Shown piece after piece: positions 11,618-20,036 of a DNA stretch of 41,984 bases (position 1 is its first letter; every line of letters begins with the position of its first letter). The translations under genes were made by a program, and so were the position numbers. Origin of the DNA: Microbacterium sp. (GTDB taxonomy: Bacteria; Actinomycetota; Actinomycetes; Actinomycetales; Microbacteriaceae); NCBI RefSeq assembly GCF_031178525.1, contig NZ_JAPSJA010000003.1, positions 1-41,984 on the forward strand. Direction: 5' to 3'. The notes under the pieces are model-generated. The model saw only the letters and a program-made list of their open reading frames with translations, made no database searches and was not told the origin of the DNA.

Positions 11618-13669
11618 TCAGAAGCGACCTCCGCCGCGACGGCCGCTGCGCCCGCCGCCGAACCCGCCGCCGCGAGAGGAGCGCCCGCCGCCGAATCCGC
11701 CACCGCGCGAGGCGCGTCGGCCCCCGCCGAGCATTCCGCCCATGCCGCCGCCGAGTCCGCCCCCGCCCCAGCCGCTCGTGCCGGAGCGCGATGACCCGCC
11801 GCTGAGCCCGCTGCTGATCAGGCCGCCGATGAGACCGCCCACGAGGCCGTCCACCATGCCGCCGCTGCCGCGGCCACCGCCGAGCATGCCGCCCATGCCG
11901 TCGCCGAGACCGCCCATGCCGCCGCCCCACTCCGCGGACTGCACGTCGGCCTGCGCGAGGCGGCCGGCCTCCGTCGCGAGCTGCAGCGCCCGTTGCGCAC
12001 GCTGCAGGGCCTGCGCGGGATCGCCGGTCTGGAGGGATTCGGCGCGCACGAGCTCGGCGCCCGCCTCGGCGAGCCGGGTGCGGGCGCCGGCGCCGACCGC
12101 CCCGCGTCGTGCCGAGATGTACTCCTCGGCGCCCGTGACGTGGCTGCGCGCCTGCAGCAGGGTCTGCGAGAGCAGCTGCTGGGCGCGCTGAGCGTTGCCG
12201 ACGACGCCGTCGATCTGCGCGTTCGCGCGCTGCAGCGCGTCGAGCAGCGCCTGCGGGCTGCGTGCGGATCCGGAGAGGTTCTGACGCGCCTGCGCGACCG
12301 CCTGCTCGGTCGCGGCGATCGCGGCCGCGACGTCGCCCGTCGCCGGGAGAGTGTGGGCGCGGGCGAGGTCCTGCTCGAGGTCGGCGATGAGGGCCCCGGC
12401 CTGCTGTTCGGCGGCCGCGAGCGTCGCGCCGAGGTCGGCGACGGCCTTCTCCAGCTCGGCGGCCTGCGCGACCGCCTGCTCGGCGCCGCGGATCGCCACC
12501 GCGGCCTGACCGCCGTCACCCTCGCCGATCAGCTGCTCAGCGCGCGCGAGCTGCTCGTCCGCGAAGGCGAGTCGCGCCTCCGCCTGCGCCGGATTGTCGG
12601 CGACGACCGCGATCGCGTTCGCCGCGTACCGGGCCTGCAATCCGGCCAGCGCCGCGGCGACCCGGTCGGTCGTTCCCTGCGCGTCGGCGCGCCGACGCTG
12701 CGCCTCGCCGAGCGCGGCCGGCGCGTCCTGCTCGATGCGGCGCAGCTCGGCGAACGCCGCCTGCTTGTCGTCGAGGATCGCATCGGCCGCCTCGCACAGT
12801 CGGATGATCTCGGCGTACCACGCGCGGACGTCCTGCTCGCTGTCGGGCTCGTCGTCGTCGATCCGCTGCTTCAGGTCGAACGCCGACGCGAGGTTCGCCT
12901 TCGCCTGCTGCAGCGATGTCTGGAACTCGGCCGTCGCGCCCGATCCGAACTGCGCCTCGGCGAAGCCGAGCTCCTGCTCGCTCGCGCGCACGGCGTCGTC
13001 CATCGCGACGAGGGCCGACGACGCGCGACGCGCCAGCTCCTCCGTCGGCACAGGCGGCGCGCCGGCCGCATCCGCATCCGCGGGCGCGGTCGCGCCGCGG
13101 CGGCGGCGGGTCAGAGCCCAGGCCGTGCCGCCGAGCGCGGCGACGCCGAGCCCGCCGATCACCCACGGCATGACGGATCCGCCGCCCGACGAGCCCGCCG
13201 CGAAGCCGTCCGCTGCCACGTCGATCGCGCCCGCCCAGTCGTCGCCGCTCAGGGTCTGGGTGACGTTGGCCTCGACATCGACAAGGCGCGTCTCCGACAC
13301 GGAGCCGTCCTCGGGGGCGGAGATGAACAGCTGCCTGCCCTCGGTGGCGATGGCGAGCAGGTACTGGTCCTGGCCGAGCCCGTTCCGGATGGCGGTCTCA
13401 TTCGCCCACGCGATGCGGTCGGTCGGGTTCTCGAAGGTGTCGACGAACACCACCCACAGCTGCGGGCCGCCGTCGGCGGAAAGCTGCGCCAGGCGCTCCT
13501 GCGCCCCGGCCTCCTCGGCGTCGCTCAGCACGTCGGAGCCGTCGTAGACGAAGCCGCTGCCGAGCGTGACCGGCTCCTCGGCGGCCGCGGGAAGAGGCGC
13601 GAGCAGCGACACCGCGACCATCCCGACGGCCGCGATCGCCCGCAGCGTCGTCGTTGCCCACGCTCGCAC
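11618..13669 (-). CDS. TPM-domain membrane protein with Gly-rich tail
   Basis: A 683-aa protein. A signal sequence (VSLLAPLPAAAEEP) is followed by a TPM domain (about residues 40-170, GFVYDGSDVLSDAEE and DQYLLAIATEG), one membrane helix near 190-210 (VMPWVIGGLGVAALGG), a long Ala/Gln/Glu-rich coiled-coil region (about 240-570) and a low-complexity Gly/Arg/Ser tail full of GGGMGG and RGGGFGGGR units. I place the start at GTG 13669, preceded by AAAGGGG, giving the signal peptide a normal position; the ORF-track start is 78 codons earlier and has no coding character. TPM domains occur in proteins tied to photosystem repair and membrane quality control. The pairing with pspA fits an envelope role. 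Function is inferred. Confidence 0.88.
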   Translation of the reverse strand: MRAWATTTLRAIAAVGMVAVSLLAPLPAAAEEPVTLGSGFVYDGSDVLSDAEEAGAQERLAQLSADGGPQLWVVFVDTFENPTDRIAWANETAIRNGLGQDQYLLAIATEGRQLFISAPEDGSVSETRLVDVEANVTQTLSGDDWAGAIDVAADGFAAGSSGGGSVMPWVIGGLGVAALGGTAWALTRRRRGATAPADADAAGAPPVPTEELARRASSALVAMDDAVRASEQELGFAEAQFGSGATAEFQTSLQQAKANLASAFDLKQRIDDDEPDSEQDVRAWYAEIIRLCEAADAILDDKQAAFAELRRIEQDAPAALGEAQRRRADAQGTTDRVAAALAGLQARYAANAIAVVADNPAQAEARLAFADEQLARAEQLIGEGDGGQAAVAIRGAEQAVAQAAELEKAVADLGATLAAAEQQAGALIADLEQDLARAHTLPATGDVAAAIAATEQAVAQARQNLSGSARSPQALLDALQRANAQIDGVVGNAQRAQQLLSQTLLQARSHVTGAEEYISARRGAVGAGARTRLAEAGAELVRAESLQTGDPAQALQRAQRALQLATEAGRLAQADVQSAEWGGGMGGLGDGMGGMLGGGRGSGGMVDGLVGGLIGGLISSGLSGGSSRSGTSGWGGGGLGGGMGGMLGGGRRASRGGGFGGGRSSRGGGFGGGRSGRRGGGRF

Positions 13670-13820
13670 CGCGCACCCCTTTCCGGCCGCATTCCGGAAG
13701 CTGGACCTCGCGGCCGTCGGTTCGATCCTATGCAGGCGGCGGCATGCACCAAAGGGAGGATCGGCGCGCCTTCGCTTCCAGCGAAGCGCGCGTCCCTCCG
13801 AGCGCACCGGCGTCCGTCCG

Positions 13821-13826
13821 TAAGCT
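13821..13826 (+). promoter_or_regulatory. -10 box of the DUF3097 gene (leaderless)
   Basis: TAAGCT, a TANNNT hexamer ending 7 nt before ATG 13834, so transcription would start at or next to the start codon. Confidence 0.45.
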
Positions 13827-13833
13827 GGAGCGG

Positions 13834-14667
13834 ATGGACGATCGCTACGGCACGGACGTGCTCGCATCCGGCTGCAGACAGCGCGGCGCCAAGCAGGTCG
13901 CAAAGGTGCCGGCCGAGATCGACCTCGTCGTCGAGGTCGCGGGCGACGGCTTCTGCGGCGCGATCACGCGGCGCGAGGCAGGGACGGTCGAGCTCGAGGA
14001 CTTCAAGGGGCGCCGGCGGATCTTCCCGCTGGGACGCGGCTTCCTGATCGACGGTGAGCCGGTCGAGCTCGTGGTTCCCGCAGCGCAGGGGCATGGACGG
14101 CGGCGGACCGCGTCCGGATCCTTCGCCGTCGCCGACCAGCGGGCCCGCGTCGCGCTGCCGCACCGGATCCTCGTCGAGGGAAAGCACGACGCCGAGCTCG
14201 TCGAGAAGGTGTGGGGCGCGGATCTGCGCGTCGAGGGCGTCGCCGTCGAGTTCCTCGAGGGCGTCGACCGGCTGCCCGAGCTGCTGCGCGACGAGCCCCC
14301 GGGCCCCGGTCGCCGCTACGGCGTGCTCGTCGACCACCTCGTGCCGGGCTCCAAGGAGCAGCGCATCGCCGCCGCGCTCGAGCGCGGCCCGCACGGGCGG
14401 CACCTGCTCATCGTGGGACACCCGTTCATCGACGTGTGGCAGTGCGTCAAGCCGAGCTCCGTCGGCATCCGCGCCTGGCCCGAGGTGCCCAAGGGCGAGG
14501 ACTGGAAGAAGGGCGTGTGCCGCCGTCTGGGCTGGCCGCACGCCGAGCAGGCCGACACCGCCCGCGCGTGGCAGCACATCCTGTCGAAGGTCACGACGTT
14601 CCGCGACATCGAGCCCACGCTGCTCGGCCGCGTCGAGGAGCTCATCGACTTCGTGACGGCCCCGTGA
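13834..14667 (+). CDS. DUF3097 family protein
   Basis: A 277-aa protein of the actinobacterial DUF3097 family, starting MDDRYGTDVLASG. The N-terminal part (about 30-85) looks like a small beta domain. The central part has HRILVEGKHDAELVEKVWG and GVLVDHLVPGSKEQR, which resemble the Glu and Asp motifs of Toprim-like nucleic-acid enzymes, though the fit is loose. The ORF-track start at 13654 lies 60 codons upstream; ATG 13834 is chosen for its TAAGCT -10 box and conserved N terminus. trmB follows after 28 bp. No biochemical function is known to me, and the Toprim link is inference. Confidence 0.87.
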   Translation: MDDRYGTDVLASGCRQRGAKQVAKVPAEIDLVVEVAGDGFCGAITRREAGTVELEDFKGRRRIFPLGRGFLIDGEPVELVVPAAQGHGRRRTASGSFAVADQRARVALPHRILVEGKHDAELVEKVWGADLRVEGVAVEFLEGVDRLPELLRDEPPGPGRRYGVLVDHLVPGSKEQRIAAALERGPHGRHLLIVGHPFIDVWQCVKPSSVGIRAWPEVPKGEDWKKGVCRRLGWPHAEQADTARAWQHILSKVTTFRDIEPTLLGRVEELIDFVTAP

Positions 14668-14683
14668 CACGCTGACCGCCCAA

Positions 14684-14689
14684 TACGCT
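14684..14689 (+). promoter_or_regulatory. -10 box of trmB (leaderless)
   Basis: TACGCT ends 6 nt before the trmB ATG, matching TANNNT spacing for a leaderless transcript. The GGGGGG run before the ATG could also serve as a ribosome-binding site on read-through mRNA. Confidence 0.4.
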
Positions 14690-14695
14690 GGGGGG

Positions 14696-15439
14696 ATGCC
14701 CGACGAGCAGCCTGAGCACGAGACGACGTTCCGCAAGCAGCCGGTGTCGTTCGTGCGCCGCAGCGGCCGGATGTCGGAAGCGCAGGAGCGCGCGTGGAGC
14801 GAATTGGCGCCGTTCTACGCCTTCGACGTGCCGCGCGATGTCGCCTCCACGTCGGTGCACGCGCAGGCGCGCCTGGAGCCCGCGGAGGTCTACGGACGCC
14901 GGGCGCCGCTCACGGTGGAGATCGGCTCCGGTCAGGGGCACGCGATCGTCGCGGCCGCGGCCGCTCATCCGGAGCGCGACTTCCTGGCGGTCGAGGTGTT
15001 CCGCGCGGGGCTGGCGCGCACGATGCTCGACGCCGACCGGGCCGGCGTGAGGAACCTGCGCCTGATCGAGGCGAACGCGCCCGAGGTGCTCGAGACGCTG
15101 CTGCCCGAGGGAGCCGCCGACGAGGTGTGGGTGTTCTTCCCCGACCCGTGGCACAAGAGCCGCCACAACAAGCGCCGGCTGATCAAGCAGGGCTTCGGTG
15201 CGATCGCCGGCCGCGCGCTGCGGGACGACGGCCTGCTGCGGCTGGCGACCGACTGGGAGGACTACGCGCTGCAGATGCGCGAGGTGCTCGACGCCGAGCC
15301 CCAGTTCGAGCGCGCGTTCGACGACACGGACTGGGCGCCGCGCTACGCGGGGCGCGTCATGACGGCGTTCGAGCGCAAGGGCCTGAACAAGGGACGGGCG
15401 ATCCGCGACCTCACCTACCGGCGCGCGGCGCGGGGCTGA
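14696..15439 (+). CDS. trmB: tRNA (guanine-N7-)-methyltransferase TrmB
   Basis: A 247-aa SAM-dependent methyltransferase that makes m7G46 in tRNA variable loops. Visible signatures are the SAM-binding VEIGSGQGHAI near residue 78, the acidic FLAVEVFRAG segment and the TrmB motif VFFPDPWHKSRHNKRRL near 145-160. Length and N terminus are typical of actinobacterial TrmB. The next gene begins one base after its stop, so the two are probably cotranscribed. Confidence 0.95.
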   Translation: MPDEQPEHETTFRKQPVSFVRRSGRMSEAQERAWSELAPFYAFDVPRDVASTSVHAQARLEPAEVYGRRAPLTVEIGSGQGHAIVAAAAAHPERDFLAVEVFRAGLARTMLDADRAGVRNLRLIEANAPEVLETLLPEGAADEVWVFFPDPWHKSRHNKRRLIKQGFGAIAGRALRDDGLLRLATDWEDYALQMREVLDAEPQFERAFDDTDWAPRYAGRVMTAFERKGLNKGRAIRDLTYRRAARG

Positions 15440-15440
15440 C

Positions 15441-16295
15441 ATGGCCAGAACGCACCAGACACCCGCGACGCGCGCCGTCGACCCGCTCGTCCTGTCGGGC
15501 TCGCTGCTCGTGTGCCTGTCGGCGCCGGCCTTCTTCGCGTTCGAGATCTGGTGGCTGGGCGCGGTGCTGCTCGCCGCGGGCCTCGCCGTCGCCGTCGTGG
15601 CGGATCGGCGCCGGCCGGGCGGACTCCGCCGTGAGACGGGGCTCACGCGCGATCTGTCGCTCATCGCGCTCGGGCTGCTGATCGTCAGCTCGATGCCGCT
15701 CAAGGCGCAGCTCGACGACCTGTCCATCCTGCGGTTCGGCCTCGTGCTCGGCGGCGCCGTGGCGGTGCCGTACGTGGTCTCGCGCTTCGTCTACCGCGAC
15801 CACGCTGTGCGGTTCCCCTGGCGGGGCGGCGGACGCTGGGGGCGGCTGCAATGGGGCTGGCTCGTCGCCGTGCTGGCGCTCGGGTGGCTGATCCTGCCGT
15901 TCTACTTCATCTCCAGCGGCGTGTATCTGAACTGGCCCGTCGTGGACACGCCCGACCTGATCGCGCGCCTGTTCGTCGGCGTGGGCGCTGTGGGCATCTG
16001 GGACGAGCTGTTCTTCATCTGCACGGTGTTCGCGCTGCTGCGCCGGCACCTGCCCGACGCGGCGGCCAACGCCCTGCAGGCGATCGTCTTCGTGTCCTTC
16101 CTGTGGGAGCTCGGCTACCGCGAGTGGGGACCGGTCCTCACGATCCCGTTCGCGCTGCTGCAGGGCCTGATCTTCCTGCGCACGCGGTCGCTCGCGTACG
16201 TCGTGACCGTGCACCTGCTGTTCGACGCGGTGGTGTTCGCCGTGCTCGTGCACGGCCACAACCCGGGACTGCTCGACGGGCTGTTCCTCGTCTGA
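15441..16295 (+). CDS. CPBP-like intramembrane protease-family membrane protein (degenerate motif)
   Basis: A 284-aa protein with about eight membrane segments. The C-terminal half resembles CPBP/Abi proteases: GIWDELFFICTVFALLRRH near residue 187, FLWELGYREWG near 220 and HLLFDAVVF near 259. The classic first motif EExxxR is altered to DELFFI, so either catalysis differs or the protein is inactive. It starts one base after trmB. Whether it is a protease cannot be told; the membrane topology is clear. Confidence 0.75.
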   Translation: MARTHQTPATRAVDPLVLSGSLLVCLSAPAFFAFEIWWLGAVLLAAGLAVAVVADRRRPGGLRRETGLTRDLSLIALGLLIVSSMPLKAQLDDLSILRFGLVLGGAVAVPYVVSRFVYRDHAVRFPWRGGGRWGRLQWGWLVAVLALGWLILPFYFISSGVYLNWPVVDTPDLIARLFVGVGAVGIWDELFFICTVFALLRRHLPDAAANALQAIVFVSFLWELGYREWGPVLTIPFALLQGLIFLRTRSLAYVVTVHLLFDAVVFAVLVHGHNPGLLDGLFLV

Positions 16296-16328
16296 GACGA
16301 CGCGGGCGCGCCTGGTTGACTGGAGCGC

Positions 16329-18137
16329 ATGAGCTTCACCCCGCCGCCCGCGCACTTGACCCGCCCCGACCTGAAGGGCCGCTTCGGCATGGCCGCGTCG
16401 ACGCACTGGCTCGCGAGCGCGAGCGCGCAGGCCGTGCTCGAGCGGGGCGGCAACGCGTTCGACGCGGCGGTCGCGGGCGCGTTCGTGCTGCACGTGGTGG
16501 AGCCGCACCTGAACGGCCCCGGCGGTGACCTCACCGCCCTCTTCTCGACCGCGCAGGATCCGTCGCCGGTCGTGCTGATGGGCCAGGGGCCGGCCCCCAC
16601 GGGGGCCACGATCGAGCGCTTCCGCGCCGAGGGCATGGACCTCGTGCCGGGAGCGGGCGCACTCGCCGCGGCAGTGCCGGGTGCCGTCGACGCATGGCTG
16701 CTGCTGCTGCGCGACCACGGCACGTGGGCCCTCGGAGACGTGCTCGAGTACGCGATCGAGTACGCGATCGGCGGGCATCCCGTGCTGCGCAACGTGTGCA
16801 CGACGATCGCGCAGGTCGAGGAGCTGTTCCGCGATCACTGGACGACGTCGGCGGACCGCTGGATGCCGGGCGGCCGGATGCCCGAGCCGGGGGAGCCGGT
16901 GTTCGCCCGCACCTATGGCGAGCTGCTGCGCGATCTCGCGGCGGCCGGCGAGGGGCGCGACCGGGAGGGCGGCATCGACGCCGCCCGAGCCCTGTGGCGC
17001 GAGCGCGTCGGGGCGGCCGCCGAGGAGTTCGTGCGCTCGCCGCATCGGCACTCCGACGGCGCCGACCACGCGGGTGTGATCACGGCCGGGGATGTGGCGG
17101 CGTTCGCGGCGTCGTACGAGCGCGCCGTGACGATCGACTTCCGCGGCCACACGATCGCGAAGACCGGGCCGTGGGGGCAGGGCCCCGTGCTGCTGCAGGC
17201 GCTGCGCATCCTGGACGGGTGCGACGACGCACGCCTGGATCCCGGGACAGAACTCGGGGCGCACACGATCCTCGAGGCGCTCAAGCTCGCCCTCGCGGAT
17301 CGCGACGCCTGGTACGGCGAGGACGCGGATCCGGATCTTCTCGCGCACCTGCTCTCACCGGAGTACGCGGCCGAGCGTCGCGCGCTGATCGGCGACACGG
17401 CGTCGCACGAGGTGCGGCCGGGGGTCGTGCCGGGGCGTCCGGCGCCGCATCTGCCGATCCTGCGCGAGTCGTCCGCGTCCGGCGTCGGCGGGGTGGGGGA
17501 GCCGACCGTGCGCGTGGACGGATCCGAGGTCGGTCCATGGGGCGTCACGCGGGGCGACACGTGTCACCTCGACGTCGTCGACCGGTGGGGCAACATCGTC
17601 TCCGCGACGCCGTCGGGCGGCTGGCTGCAATCATCGCCCGAGATCCCCGCGCTCGGCTTCTGCCTCGGGACCCGCCTGCAGATGTCGTGGCTCGACGACG
17701 CCTCTCCGTCTCGCCTGCAGCCGGGCCGACGGCCGCGCACGACGCTCACGCCGACCCTCGTACTGAGGGACGGCCAGCCCGTCATGGCGCTCGGATCGCC
17801 GGGTGGCGACCAGCAGGATCAGTGGCAGCTGCTGATGCTGCTGCGCGTGCTCGTGGGCGGCTGCACGCCTCAGCAGGCGATCGACGCGCCCGCGCTGCAC
17901 ACGACATCCATGCACGGCTCGTTCTGGCCGCGCACCTGGACGCCGGGCGGCGCCGTGGTCGAGGACCGGCTCGGCGATCACGTGATCACGGGTCTCGAGG
18001 CCCGTGGCCACGTCGTCACGCGCGCGGGCGACTGGGCGCTCGGCCGTCTGTCGGCGGTCACGCGGGATCCGGCGACGGGGCTGCTCGGAGCGGCCGCCAA
18101 TCCGCGCGGCGCGCAGGGCTACGCGACCGGGCGCTGA
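16329..18137 (+). CDS. Gamma-glutamyltransferase family protein
   Basis: A 602-aa N-terminal-nucleophile hydrolase of the GGT family. Signatures include GGNAFDAAVAGAF near residue 40, LNGPGGD near 61 and the self-cleavage/nucleophile site RGDTCHLDVVDRWGN, with Thr near residue 410, followed by TPTLVLRDGQPVMALGSPGGDQQ near 475-495. The second Thr of the usual TTH motif is Cys here. There is no signal peptide, unlike many periplasmic GGTs, so it may act in the cytoplasm on gamma-glutamyl or similar amide compounds. TTGACT lies 7 nt before the ATG, possibly a poor leaderless -10. Substrate unknown. Confidence 0.9.
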   Translation: MSFTPPPAHLTRPDLKGRFGMAASTHWLASASAQAVLERGGNAFDAAVAGAFVLHVVEPHLNGPGGDLTALFSTAQDPSPVVLMGQGPAPTGATIERFRAEGMDLVPGAGALAAAVPGAVDAWLLLLRDHGTWALGDVLEYAIEYAIGGHPVLRNVCTTIAQVEELFRDHWTTSADRWMPGGRMPEPGEPVFARTYGELLRDLAAAGEGRDREGGIDAARALWRERVGAAAEEFVRSPHRHSDGADHAGVITAGDVAAFAASYERAVTIDFRGHTIAKTGPWGQGPVLLQALRILDGCDDARLDPGTELGAHTILEALKLALADRDAWYGEDADPDLLAHLLSPEYAAERRALIGDTASHEVRPGVVPGRPAPHLPILRESSASGVGGVGEPTVRVDGSEVGPWGVTRGDTCHLDVVDRWGNIVSATPSGGWLQSSPEIPALGFCLGTRLQMSWLDDASPSRLQPGRRPRTTLTPTLVLRDGQPVMALGSPGGDQQDQWQLLMLLRVLVGGCTPQQAIDAPALHTTSMHGSFWPRTWTPGGAVVEDRLGDHVITGLEARGHVVTRAGDWALGRLSAVTRDPATGLLGAAANPRGAQGYATGR

Positions 18138-18207
18138 GTGCTTGCACGAGAGGTGCCTGCGCGTCAACCCTTCGGGGGCAAATCAATATTCACGGCATCC
18201 TTGAGTC

Positions 18208-19701
18208 ATGACGACGGCGAGCATCTGCGAGGCGGATTCGGGACAAATCCCGTCCGCGGATGTGTACGCGCGTCATCACGGGGAGCGCGATCTTCTGGGG
18301 GATCGCTACCGGCTGGAGGAGCTCGTCGGGCAAGGCGGAATGGGTCGGGTCTACCGCGCCACCGATGAGCTCCTCGGCCGCACCGTCGCCATCAAGGTCT
18401 TCCCGGCCGCGGTCAACGGAGAGACGGACCGCGCGCGTCGCGCATCCGAGACGCGGCTGCTCGCGTCGCTCAGCCACGCCTCCCTCGTCACGCTCTACGA
18501 CGCCGTGACGCTCGGCGACGGATCCGGCTACCTCGTGATGGAGTACGTCGACGGCGGCACGCTCGCCGACTGCATCGCACGCGGACCGATGGCGCCCCAC
18601 CACGTGGCGCACATCGCGGTCGATCTGGGCGAGGCGCTGCACGCCGTGCACGCCGCCGGCGTCATCCACCGCGACATCAAGCCGCCGAACGTGCTGCTGC
18701 GCTCGGCGCACGGGCGCCCCTTCCACGCGATGCTCGCCGACTTCGGCATTGCCTATCTCGTGGACGCCGCCCGCATGACGACGCCGGGCATGGCCGTCGG
18801 CACCGCCGCGTACTTCTCGCCCGAGCAGGCGCGGGGCGCGCAGCCTTCGCCCGCCTCCGACATCTACGCGCTCGGCCTCGTGCTCATCGAGGCGCTCACG
18901 GGCCGCCGCGCGTTCCCGCAGACCACCCCGATCGAGGCCGCGGTCGCACGCCTGCACCAGCCGCCCGAGGTGCCCGCGACGTTCGGCTACGGCTGGCGCT
19001 CGCTTCTGACCGCGATGACCGCGGTGGACGCGGCGGAGCGGCCGAGTGCGCTCGAGGTCGCGGACCGGGCCCGGGCGCTCGTCGCCGTCGGGGCTCACGC
19101 CGACCTGCCGGACACGACCGAGGCGGCCGTGCCCGTGCGGGCTCCGGAGCCGACGATCGCAGCCGCTGTGTTCGGTGACGAGCCGACGCGCGTCGTGCCG
19201 CTGCAGCAGCAGACGCTGCGACCGCGGCACCGCCGGAGCCGTCGGGGACGCCCCGCCCTGCGAGCGGGCATCGCGATCGCCGGGGCGGCCGCCGCCATGG
19301 TGGGCGCGCACATGTGGGTGGGGGCGGCGTTCGCGGAACCCGACGACGCGACCGATGCTCGGCTGCTCGAGCGCACAGCGATCGAGCGCATGCTGCCGAC
19401 GCCCGTCGCGGAACCGGTCGACGCGGAAGTGGGCGTTCCGGAGCAGACGGCGACGCAGCCGACCGTGGAGCAGGTCACCACGCAGCAGACCGTGCCGCAG
19501 CAGGCCGCCACGCAGGAGAGCGCGACGCAGCCCGCATCGCAGCAGACCACGCCGCAGCAGGCGGCGAAGAAGGACAAGGCCCCCGGGGGATCCTCCAGCA
19601 AGGACGAGGGATCCCGGGGCGCCGACAAGACCCATGGGAATGGGAACGGGAATGGGAGATCCGGCGTGGGGACGCCGGACAACGGGCGCGGCAACGGCTG
19701 A
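18208..19701 (+). CDS. Membrane-anchored serine/threonine protein kinase (PknB-like)
   Basis: A 497-aa Hanks-type kinase. The N-terminal kinase domain (about residues 30-290) has the glycine loop GQGGMGRVY, VAIKVF Lys, HRDIKPPNVLL catalytic loop, DFGIAYL and SPEQARG, so it should be active. A basic juxtamembrane stretch leads to one membrane helix near 350-373 and an outside tail of about 120 residues rich in Thr/Gln/Pro and ending in Gly/Asn repeats (HGNGNGNGRSG). PASTA repeats are absent, so it does not look like a peptidoglycan sensor of the PknB core type. The gene stands alone, 70 bp after the GGT-family gene with an AT-rich patch (CAAATCAATATTC) in between, and is followed by a strong terminator. 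Signal and targets unknown. Confidence 0.93.
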   Translation: MTTASICEADSGQIPSADVYARHHGERDLLGDRYRLEELVGQGGMGRVYRATDELLGRTVAIKVFPAAVNGETDRARRASETRLLASLSHASLVTLYDAVTLGDGSGYLVMEYVDGGTLADCIARGPMAPHHVAHIAVDLGEALHAVHAAGVIHRDIKPPNVLLRSAHGRPFHAMLADFGIAYLVDAARMTTPGMAVGTAAYFSPEQARGAQPSPASDIYALGLVLIEALTGRRAFPQTTPIEAAVARLHQPPEVPATFGYGWRSLLTAMTAVDAAERPSALEVADRARALVAVGAHADLPDTTEAAVPVRAPEPTIAAAVFGDEPTRVVPLQQQTLRPRHRRSRRGRPALRAGIAIAGAAAAMVGAHMWVGAAFAEPDDATDARLLERTAIERMLPTPVAEPVDAEVGVPEQTATQPTVEQVTTQQTVPQQAATQESATQPASQQTTPQQAAKKDKAPGGSSSKDEGSRGADKTHGNGNGNGRSGVGTPDNGRGNG

Positions 19702-19760
19702 GTGCGCGGCCCCTCCTCTGGGACGGGAGGGAAGATCCAGCGCCTCGGCCGTGCCGAGCC

Positions 19761-19793
19761 AGAAGGGCCGCACCGATCCGGTGCGGCCCTTCT
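19761..19793 (+). terminator. Strong terminator after the kinase gene
   Basis: AGAAGGGCCGCACCG pairs perfectly with CGGTGCGGCCCTTCT (15 bp, 3-nt loop) and is followed by TCC. The A/T ends make it plausible in both directions. Confidence 0.8.
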
Positions 19794-19861
19794 TCCGTGC
19801 ATCGCGTTCCGACGAGCCCTGCAAGAGGCAGGCCGCCGTGCGAACGTCGCACGCAGACGAA

Positions 19862-19892
19862 TCGCGGGCCGCCCCGAAGGGACGGCCCGCGA
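19862..19892 (-). terminator. Terminator after tRNA-Arg
   Basis: On the minus strand, TCGCGGGCC pairs with GGCCCGCGA; allowing one mismatch the stem extends inward to about 13 pairs around a TTC loop. It starts 8 nt past the tRNA 3' end and is followed by TTCGTCT. Confidence 0.7.
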
Positions 19893-19900
19893 CCTGATTG

Positions 19901-19973
19901 TGCGCCCGAAGGGATTCGAACCCCCGACACCTGGCACCGGAAGCCAGTGCTCTATCCACTGAGCTACGGGCGC
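19901..19973 (-). tRNA. tRNA-Arg (anticodon CCG)
   Basis: A 73-nt tRNA on the minus strand. The acceptor stem GCGCCCG/CGGGCGC is perfect with discriminator A. The D arm is GCTC-AGTGGATA-GAGC, the anticodon stem CTGGC/GCCAG with loop TTCCGGT (anticodon CCG, reading CGG), and the T arm GGGGG-TTCGAAT-CCCTT. CCA is not encoded. The CGG codon is common in this GC-rich genome. It is followed by a hairpin terminator. Confidence 0.96.
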
Positions 19974-20036
19974 ATCTCATCGAGGATATCAGCCGGCGGG
20001 GGATTCGCCCGCCGTCGGCAGCGCCGGGCGCGCCTG

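Noticed and set aside
11993-14047. Plus-strand ORF of 684 aa opposite the TPM gene
   Set aside because: Low-complexity shadow of the coiled-coil region; no motif and no ribosome-binding site.
19901-19973. tRNA-Arg as a phage or island integration site
   Set aside because: No integrase, no repeat of the tRNA 3' end and no foreign-looking genes next to it.
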